Source of the DNA: DATBLE01 sp963775695
Lineage (GTDB): Bacteria; Actinomycetota; Thermoleophilia; Gaiellales; Gaiellaceae
Reading direction: 5' to 3'
NCBI GenBank assembly: GCA_963775695.1
Contig: CAVZJU010000001.1
Coordinates: 124,001-188,000, forward strand
DNA length: 64,000 nt
The position numbers were made by a program, and so were the translations under genes. Under the pieces are notes generated by a model. It was not told the origin of the DNA and made no database searches. It worked only from the letters and a program-made list of their open reading frames with translations. This document shows, piece by piece, positions 58,874-64,000 of the stretch (its first letter is position 1; every line of letters begins with the position of its first letter).

Positions 58874-59352
58874 CCGCGGAGGCCGTCTGGTCGGCCCTCG
58901 CCGAGGTCGAGGACCCGGAGATCCCGGTGGTGTCGTTGGTCGACCTCGGCGTCGTGAGGGACGTTCGCGTCGACGGCGAGCGCGTCCACGTGGAGTTCAC
59001 GCCGACGTTCCTCGGCTGCCCGGCGCTGGAGGTGATGCGCGACCGGATGGCGGAGGCGATCGAAGGTCTGGGAGGGGAGGCCGAGGTCGAGGTGGTCGCG
59101 GACGACTCGTGGTCGACCGACCGGATCACACCGGCGGGCCGAGAGAAGCTGCGCGCCGCCGGCTTCGCCCCGCCGGCCCCGCGCGAGGCCGGCACGCCGA
59201 AGCTGGTGCAGCTGACGAGCGCCGTCTTCCGCTGCCCGTACTGCGGTTCGACGGAGACGAAGCTGGAGAACATCTTCGGCCCGACACCCTGCCGCTCGAT
59301 CCGCTACTGCGCGAGCTGCCGCCAGCCGTTCGAGCAGTTCAAGACGATCTAG
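58867..59352 (+). CDS. paaD: PaaD, iron-sulfur assembly protein of the epoxidase
   Basis: 161 residues from a GTG. N-terminal MIP18/DUF59 domain (SALAEVEDPEIPVVSLVDLGVVRDVRVDG) with the cysteine in FLGCPALEVM; C-terminal zinc-ribbon with FRCPYCGS and YCASCRQPF. It is proposed to mature the iron-sulfur cluster of PaaE, the reductase. PaaE itself is absent from the window, so electron delivery must come from a gene elsewhere. Confidence 0.93.
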   Translation: MVTAEAVWSALAEVEDPEIPVVSLVDLGVVRDVRVDGERVHVEFTPTFLGCPALEVMRDRMAEAIEGLGGEAEVEVVADDSWSTDRITPAGREKLRAAGFAPPAPREAGTPKLVQLTSAVFRCPYCGSTETKLENIFGPTPCRSIRYCASCRQPFEQFKTI

Positions 59353-59419
59353 TCCCGCCGTGGCCTCGGCTCGCCGACCGGAGTAGCCTCCCGCTGTCAA
59401 ACGATCAAGGGAGGCTTGC

Positions 59420-59575
59420 GTGAAAGTCGTCCATTGTCCGTGCGGCAAGGATGTCGAAGGCGAAACCGACGACGCGCTGGTCGAGAACGTCGAGGCGCAC
59501 ATCTCCGCCGACCATCCCGAACTCGTCGGCACGTTTTCCAGAGAGAAGATCCTCGAGATGGCGCACGAGCACTGA
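59420..59575 (+). CDS. Small DUF1059-like cysteine-containing protein
   Basis: 51 residues from a GTG, with GGGAGG a few bases upstream. VKVVHCPCGKDVEGETDDAL and VEAHISADHPELVGTF are the conserved CxCG...H pattern of DUF1059 proteins. Possibly metal-binding; function unknown. It follows paaD by 67 bases and is short enough to be missed by ordinary gene finders. Confidence 0.7.
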   Translation: MKVVHCPCGKDVEGETDDALVENVEAHISADHPELVGTFSREKILEMAHEH

Positions 59576-59649
59576 TCGGCCGCACGGGGAAAGGCTGTGG
59601 GCTGCTTCCCCCCGTGAACTGCGGCGCGGCATGCCGCGAGTCGGACTGC

Positions 59650-60123
59650 TCAGTACTGCTCTTGTGCGGCGCGCAGGCGTCGTGCCAGCGTCCGCAGCAG
59701 CACCGCAGCCATCTGCGGCTCGGTGCGCAGGAGCTTCGAGAACGCCGTGCGGCCGATCACCATCACCGTGACCTCGCCGGCGGCGGTGATGTCGGCCGAC
59801 CTCGGAGCGCCGTCGAGCAGGGCCATCTCGCCGAAGTAGTCGCCCGCTTCCAACGCGACGAAGCGTCCGTTCGGGAGCCCGACCCGGACCTCGCCGTGGA
59901 GGACGACGTAGAAGGCATTGCCGGGATCACCGGCCCGCACGATGGTCTCCGCGGGCCCGAACCGTTTCGCCCGTGCCGGGATCCGGCGCAGATGGCGAGC
60001 CGACATGCCCGCGAACAGAGGCAGCGTCTTCAGTACCGGAAGCCAGTCGTCGCCGACCCGGTCTGGTCGGCGCCGTGCCGGGAAGACATCAGGAGCGAGC
60101 GCTTCGGACTCCACAGCGGTCAC
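59650..60123 (-). CDS. Cyclic nucleotide-binding domain protein
   Basis: 157 residues from the GTG at 60123 (ATG at 60159 is an alternative). The CNMP domain spans most of the protein: LPLFAGMSARHLRRIPARAKRF, VRAGDPGNAFYVVLHGEVRVGL, and the phosphate-binding ALEAGDYFGEMALLDGAPRSADITA, i.e. the FGE(x)AL...R(T/S)A motif. No helix-turn-helix is seen, so a sensor or regulatory subunit rather than a CRP-type factor. A TATGCT box lies six bases upstream of the GTG, suggesting a leaderless transcript. Confidence 0.8.
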   Translation of the reverse strand: MTAVESEALAPDVFPARRRPDRVGDDWLPVLKTLPLFAGMSARHLRRIPARAKRFGPAETIVRAGDPGNAFYVVLHGEVRVGLPNGRFVALEAGDYFGEMALLDGAPRSADITAAGEVTVMVIGRTAFSKLLRTEPQMAAVLLRTLARRLRAAQEQY

Positions 60124-60267
60124 ACGCCGAGCATAACGACGTACGCTGCGACCGAGCATCCGCCCCCCGCTGCGGTCGCAACGACGGCAGCGGGCCTGCC
60201 CGTGGCCTCGCGGCCGCGAAGGCTCGTGGGCGTGGACGTCGGGCCGGGCCGGTGTCGCGGTGTCGGA

Positions 60268-60453
60268 CTAACGCCGGCCGAGTCGATCGGCCAACCGCCC
60301 GGCGTACCAGTCCTCCCAGATCTCTTCCGGCGACTCGGCCGTGTAGTCGCGGTCGAGCTGGACGAGGGTGTGGACGAGATGGCTGCGCACGGGCGTGGAT
60401 CCGAGTAGGTCGGGAAGCTCGGACAGCTTCAGAAGCCAGCGCTCGCCATGCAC
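60268..60453 (-). CDS. Small protein (61 aa), unknown
   Basis: From a GTG: HGERWLLKLSELPDLLG, then TPVRSHLVHTLVQLDRDY and PEEIWEDWYAGRLADRLGR. It is amphipathic, with many tryptophan, aspartate and arginine residues, and looks like a folded small protein. Its start overlaps that of the divergent cupin gene (60448) by six bases, so a shared control region is likely. No family is recognised. Confidence 0.45.
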   Translation of the reverse strand: MHGERWLLKLSELPDLLGSTPVRSHLVHTLVQLDRDYTAESPEEIWEDWYAGRLADRLGRR

Positions 60454-60723
60454 CTGGTGGTCGTCCCACCCGGTGCTGCCGCAGAGCCGCACTACCACGA
60501 CGGCTACGAGACGGCCATCTACCAGCTCGAGGGACGCGTCGAGACCCACTACGGCGAGGGGCTCGGGCGGTCGGTGGTCTCCGAGGCCGGCGACTTCCTC
60601 TTCATCCCGCCCGGCGTTCCGCACCAGCCGGTCAACCTCAGCGCGACGGAGCGTGCCGTGGCGCTGATCGCCCGCAACGACGCCGGCGAAGAGGAACGCG
60701 TCGTCCCGTACGGAGTTGCCTAG
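60448..60723 (+). CDS. Cupin domain protein
   Basis: 91 residues. Metal-binding cupin motif 1 is HYHDGYETAIYQLEGRVE and motif 2 PPGVPHQPVNLS, with VPPGAAAEP at the start. It lacks the usual N-terminal strand, and in-frame sequence upstream runs into a stop with no start, so it may be a truncated single-domain cupin. Metal and substrate unknown. It ends directly against the convergent proline-racemase-family gene. Confidence 0.75.
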   Translation: MHLVVVPPGAAAEPHYHDGYETAIYQLEGRVETHYGEGLGRSVVSEAGDFLFIPPGVPHQPVNLSATERAVALIARNDAGEEERVVPYGVA

Positions 60724-61668
60724 CTAGCGCAGGAGGAAACCCTCGCCGAGCTCGTCGTCCGGGTCGAGGACGAACTCGTGCCGTCCGGTCAGGTGGGCGC
60801 TGCCCTCGACCTCCGTGACCACGCCTTCCGGGCCGGACTCGACGACCCGGCCGGTGAACTCGCTGCCGACGATGCTCAGGTGGCGGAGCGGCTCGCCGGT
60901 TGCGAGCCGGCCCTCGTCGTGGAGCAGCGCGAGGCGCGCCGACGTGCCGCTGCCACAGGGTGAGCGGTCGACCTCGCCGTCGGCGAAGACGGTGACGTTC
61001 CGCTGGGTGAGCGGATTCACGCTCTTCTCCTGCCAGAAGATCACCCCGTAGACGTCGCGCAGCTCCGGCTCGTCCGGGTGGATGATCGCCTGCGTCGCCT
61101 CGAGGTCGGCCTTGATCGCGCGGCTCAGCTCGATCAGCCGCGGCAGCTCGGCGGGCTCGACCTGCTCCTCCAACGAGGCGTAGAAGGCGCCGCCGTAGGA
61201 GATGTCGACCTCCCGGCCGGCTGCGGGAAGGTCCCGCGCGTGCACGAACGCCGGAACGTTGCGGAAGCAGACCGACGCGACGCGGCCGTCCTCGGCGCGG
61301 GCGTGCGTCCGCAGCCGCCCGGAGGGCACGTCGACGACGACCTCGGGCCCTTCGACGAGCCCGTGCTCGATCGCCCAGGTGACGAGCGCGATCGTTCCGT
61401 GCCCGCAGGCAGTCGAGTAGCCGGCGTTGTGGAAGAAGACGACGCCGAGGTCGGCGCCGGCGTCCTCCGGCTCGGTGACGAAGCAGCCGTACATGTCCGC
61501 GTGGCCGCGCGGCTCGAAAACGAGCAGGCGACGGACGCGGTCGAGATGCTCCTGCGCGAAGCGCCGCTTCTCGAGGATCGTTCGCCCCGCGAGCGGCGGG
61601 ACTCCGCCGGTGACGATCCGAAACGGCTCGCCGCCGGTGTGGTAGTCGACCGTCGAGATCGGCCTCAA
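60724..61668 (-). CDS. Proline racemase family enzyme (proline racemase or 4-hydroxyproline epimerase)
   Basis: 314 residues from a TTG overlapping the hydratase stop (TTGA). Two catalytic cysteines are visible: STACGHGTIAL (~residue 90) and DRSPCGSGTSARLALL (~250). The Cys-Cys pair points to a racemase/epimerase, not the Cys/Thr hydroxyproline dehydratase branch. ISTVDYHTGGEPFRIV at the N-terminus is typical. The link to the enoyl-CoA hydratase gene is only by position. Confidence 0.85.
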   Translation of the reverse strand: MRPISTVDYHTGGEPFRIVTGGVPPLAGRTILEKRRFAQEHLDRVRRLLVFEPRGHADMYGCFVTEPEDAGADLGVVFFHNAGYSTACGHGTIALVTWAIEHGLVEGPEVVVDVPSGRLRTHARAEDGRVASVCFRNVPAFVHARDLPAAGREVDISYGGAFYASLEEQVEPAELPRLIELSRAIKADLEATQAIIHPDEPELRDVYGVIFWQEKSVNPLTQRNVTVFADGEVDRSPCGSGTSARLALLHDEGRLATGEPLRHLSIVGSEFTGRVVESGPEGVVTEVEGSAHLTGRHEFVLDPDDELGEGFLLR

Positions 61669-62435
61669 CGGCCGGTGAAGCTCGGCGGGCGCTTCTCGAG
61701 GAACGCCGACACGCCCTCGGTGAAGTCCGCCGTCTTCGTCGCAGCCGTCTGGAGCTCGGCCTCCAGCGCAAGCTGCTCGTCCAGCGTTGCGTGCTGCGCA
61801 TGGTCGAACAGGTGCTTCGTCATCCCGATGCCGCGGGTCGGCCGGGAGGCGTAGTCGGCCGCGAGCTCGGCGGCGCGGGCGCCCAGAGCGTCGGCCTCGA
61901 CCACCTCGTCCACCAGGCCCCAGGCGTTTGCCACGGCCGCGGTCAGCTTCCGGTTCGAGCTCATCCACGCGAATGCCCGTGACGGCCCCAGCAGCCGGGC
62001 GATGAAGTACGACCCGCCCGAGTCCGGGACCAGGCCGATGCCGATGAACCCCGGGACGAAGGCCGCTGTGTCGGCGGCGATCCGGTAGTCGCAGACGCAG
62101 GCGAGCGAGAGCCCGGCGCCCGCGGCGGCACCGTTCACCGCGGCGATCACCGGCTTCTCGAGCCCGCGAATCGCCCGCACGTTCGGGTGGTAGGTCGCCT
62201 CCAGGTGCTCGGCGATGTCGTGCTCCACCTCCCGGAACTCGCCCAGGTCCTGGCCGGCGCAGAAGCCCTTGCCCGCGCCGGTGATCACGACTGCGCGCAC
62301 GTCCTCGGCCGCCGCCTCCTCCAGCGCGGCGCGCAGCGCGGCGTGCATCGAGGTCGTGAACGCGTTGTACGACTCGGGCCGGTTGAGCGTGATCGTCAGG
62401 ACCGATTCGACCAGGCTGGTCTCGACCTCCGCCAT
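61665..62435 (-). CDS. Enoyl-CoA hydratase/isomerase family protein (PaaG-like)
   Basis: 256 residues. Crotonase oxyanion holes in VVITGAGKGFCAGQDL and VNGAAAGAGLSLACVCDYRIA; the catalytic-acid region reads GLVPDSGGSYFIARLLG, i.e. aspartate rather than glutamate, as in PaaG-type isomerases of phenylacetate degradation. ALEAELQTAATKTADFTEGVSAF is typical of this branch. Its location near paaABCD supports that role but a general beta-oxidation hydratase is possible. Confidence 0.85.
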   Translation of the reverse strand: MAEVETSLVESVLTITLNRPESYNAFTTSMHAALRAALEEAAAEDVRAVVITGAGKGFCAGQDLGEFREVEHDIAEHLEATYHPNVRAIRGLEKPVIAAVNGAAAGAGLSLACVCDYRIAADTAAFVPGFIGIGLVPDSGGSYFIARLLGPSRAFAWMSSNRKLTAAVANAWGLVDEVVEADALGARAAELAADYASRPTRGIGMTKHLFDHAQHATLDEQLALEAELQTAATKTADFTEGVSAFLEKRPPSFTGR

Positions 62436-62472
62436 GGAGCGCAGCCTATCGCCCGGCTGCTATCACTGGCCC

Positions 62473-63453
62473 ATGGGAGCGTTGAGGCTGATCTCGCTGG
62501 ACGAGCAGGCGCCGGCCGAAGCGCCGCTCGACGCCTACTCGCGCGTCGTCACGGAGGTGGCGCGGCGGCTCGCGCCGTCGGTCGCGAACCTCCGTGTTTC
62601 GCGCCCGGGGGCACGAGGACGGCGAATGGACGGCGGCGGCAGCGGCGTCGTGATCACGCCGGACGGCTTCGTGCTCACCTCGGCCCACGTGGTCGCTGGC
62701 ACCGACCGCGGCGTCGCCTCGTTCGTCGACGGCCGCGAGCTGACGGTCGAGATGGTCGGCGCCGACCCGCTCTCGGATCTCGCGGTGCTGCGCACGGAGC
62801 CGAACGATCTCGCCGCCGCGGAGCTCGGCGACGCGGAGCGGCTCCTGGTCGGCCAGCTGGTGGTCGCGATCGGCAACCCGAACGGTTTCGCCGGCTCGGT
62901 CACGGCGGGGGTCGTCTCGGCGCTCGGGCGCTCGTTGCCCACTCGATCGGGATCAACGATGCGGATCGTCGAGAACGTGATCCAGACCGACGCCGCCCTC
63001 AACCCGGGGAACTCGGGCGGCGCGCTCGCCGACGGCCAGGGACGCGTGGTCGGGATCAACACCGCCGTTGCCGGTGTGGGGCTCGGCCTCGCCGTCCCGA
63101 TCAACGCGACCACACGGTCGATCGTCGGCGCGCTGATGCGCGACGGTCGGGTGCGCCGCGCCTATCTGGGGATCGCCGGCGACACGCGTCCGTTGCCGCC
63201 GCGACTGGCGGCAACCCTCGGCCGCCAGCGAGGCGTCGAGGTGGTGCAGGTGGCCGAGGCCAGCCCCGCCGACCGCGCGGGGTTGCGACCCGAGGACCTG
63301 ATCGTCGAGGTCGACGGCATCTCGGTCAGCGCGGTCGACGACCTCCAGCGGTTGATGGCGGGCGACGCGATCGGCCGGGCCGTGACCACCCGCCTGCTCC
63401 GGCAGGGTCGCGAGCTGACGGTCGAGGTCGTCCCCGACGAGCTCGTGGCATAG
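62473..63453 (+). CDS. Trypsin-like serine protease with PDZ domain (HtrA/DegP family), no signal peptide
   Basis: 326 residues. Catalytic triad in order: His in LTSAHVVAG, Asp in ADPLSDLAVL, Ser in LNPGNSGGAL. A PDZ domain follows (AYLGIAGDTRPLPPRLAATLG, VEVVQVAEASPADRAGLRPEDLIVEVDG). Unlike most HtrA proteins there is no signal peptide or membrane helix, so it is probably cytoplasmic, as for some actinobacterial HtrA-like proteases. A TATCAC box lies six bases before the ATG, suggesting leaderless expression. Divergent from the hydratase gene. Confidence 0.9.
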   Translation: MGALRLISLDEQAPAEAPLDAYSRVVTEVARRLAPSVANLRVSRPGARGRRMDGGGSGVVITPDGFVLTSAHVVAGTDRGVASFVDGRELTVEMVGADPLSDLAVLRTEPNDLAAAELGDAERLLVGQLVVAIGNPNGFAGSVTAGVVSALGRSLPTRSGSTMRIVENVIQTDAALNPGNSGGALADGQGRVVGINTAVAGVGLGLAVPINATTRSIVGALMRDGRVRRAYLGIAGDTRPLPPRLAATLGRQRGVEVVQVAEASPADRAGLRPEDLIVEVDGISVSAVDDLQRLMAGDAIGRAVTTRLLRQGRELTVEVVPDELVA

Positions 63454-63478
63454 CGCCGCGCTCGGATCGCACGCAGAC

Positions 63479-64000
63479 ATGCTCTGGGACGCCGACGCGC
63501 ACGAGCCGCCCGTCCAGGAGGCGTGGGACGAGGGCCGGGCCCGAGCCGCGATCCGGGAGATCGCTGCCGATGCCGAGAACGTCTTCGCCGACGGCTGGCC
63601 CGCCCACCCCGCCGATGTCGACGCCGACGATCCGGGCCCGTGGCCCGGGCTCTACCTCGGTGGCGCAGGCGTCGTCGACGCCCTACGCCGGCTGGCACAG
63701 CGCGGTCTCGTCGAGCTCGAGCGCGACTACGTGTCGTACGTGGAACGCCTCCAGCCCGACACCGATGGCCCGGGCTTGATGTTCGGCGAGACGGGCGTTC
63801 TGCTCGTTCGGCAGCGCCTCTCGCCGTCGTCCTCGACGCTCGCGCGCCTGCGCGACCTCGTCGCCGCGAACGTCGACGACGACCACCGCGAGCTGCTCTG
63901 GGGCAGCCCCGGCACGATGCTCGTCGCGAACGAGCTCGGCTTCGAGGATCTCTGGCGGGCCTCCGCCGACCGCCTGCTCGCGGCCCGCGAGCCGGACACA
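63479..64000 (+). CDS. Lanthionine synthetase C-like (LanC) protein, 5' part
   Basis: At least 174 residues, open at the window edge. It has the alpha/alpha-toroid features of LanC: PGLYLGGAGVVDALRRLAQRG (GxGG repeat), GLMFGETGVLLVRQRL and ELLWGSPGTMLVANELG. LanC enzymes add cysteine thiols to dehydrated residues to form lanthionine, or act as glutathione-binding or C-Glyase-like proteins in cells. The metal ligands are further downstream and cannot be checked here. No LanB or precursor is nearby, so this is probably a stand-alone LanC-like protein. Confidence 0.75.
   Translation, partial: MLWDADAHEPPVQEAWDEGRARAAIREIAADAENVFADGWPAHPADVDADDPGPWPGLYLGGAGVVDALRRLAQRGLVELERDYVSYVERLQPDTDGPGLMFGETGVLLVRQRLSPSSSTLARLRDLVAANVDDDHRELLWGSPGTMLVANELGFEDLWRASADRLLAAREPDT

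Noticed and set aside
59576..59649. Terminator between the DUF1059 and cNMP genes
   Set aside because: ACGGGG/CCCCGT and GCGGCATGCCGC dyads exist, but the loop is long and no T-run follows; too weak to list.
1..64000. CRISPR arrays, tRNA or rRNA genes
   Set aside because: No regularly spaced direct repeats and no cloverleaf or rRNA-like sequence was seen in the gaps; all gaps are short.

Overview
The window is high-GC DNA with heavy GTG/TTG start use, tight operons and many four-base start/stop overlaps (at least 16 junctions). The gene content suggests an actinobacterium, most likely of the Thermoleophilia/Gaiellales type. The clues are futalosine-pathway menaquinone genes, a menaquinol-type bc complex with a PDWY motif, an APS-reductase-based sulfate assimilation operon carrying a ComA homologue, and a phenylacetyl-CoA epoxidase cluster. 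The taxonomic call is inference. Two probable genes (1-1075 and 31682-32040) carry frameshifts that could be real decay or assembly errors. I see no rRNA, tRNA or CRISPR array, and no gene-free stretch longer than about 225 bases.

Layout: 1-4233 (minus) is a cell-surface polysaccharide block: a frameshifted flippase-like protein, a PIG-L deacetylase, an O-antigen ligase and a secreted FlgD-Ig protein. 4254-11232 (minus) is a sulfur block: a short fumarate-reductase-type flavoprotein, class I fumarase alpha and beta, phosphosulfolactate synthase (ComA), APS reductase, APS kinase, ATP sulfurylase and a TauE/SafE exporter. It can be read as ordinary sulfate assimilation next to TCA enzymes, or as a route to a C3 sulfonate. 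11269-15229 holds UppP, a small membrane protein, an iron-type dehydrogenase with its LysR regulator, and a divergent DUF354 protein. 15265-21406 (minus) holds a UvrD-type helicase, sugar-nucleotide enzymes and DedA. A REP-associated transposase with matching inverted flanks lies at 21440-22011.

22040-31671 (minus) is a respiratory quinone supercluster: ubiD, Rieske protein, cytochrome b, cytochrome b/c fusion, ubiX, menaquinone methyltransferase, polyprenyl synthase, mqnA, an unusual radical SAM protein and mqnC. The electron carrier and the complex that oxidises it are thus encoded together. 32076-39083 has an SDR epimerase, small proteins, the heme genes hemL and hemB, an ABC-2 exporter and an AI-2E-type permease. 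39309-46937 has a degenerate M23 peptidase, a YmdB-type phosphoesterase, membrane glycosyltransferases, GtrA, Pcm and an alkaline-phosphatase-superfamily enzyme. 46967-50120 (minus) encodes a branched-chain-type 2-oxoacid dehydrogenase (E1 alpha, E1 beta, E2), followed by a lipid kinase and secreted proteins.

52539-62435 is a probable aromatic-acid module: a Liv-type ABC importer with a fused permease-ATPase, a TetR regulator with a palindromic operator, paaABCD, an enoyl-CoA hydratase and a proline-racemase-family enzyme. The window ends with an intracellular trypsin-like protease with a PDZ domain and the start of a LanC-like protein.

A second theme is small palindromic repeats. One 33-nt family (copies at 26793, 26886, 47627 and 47791) has two members sitting in frame inside the interdomain linkers of the E2 gene.
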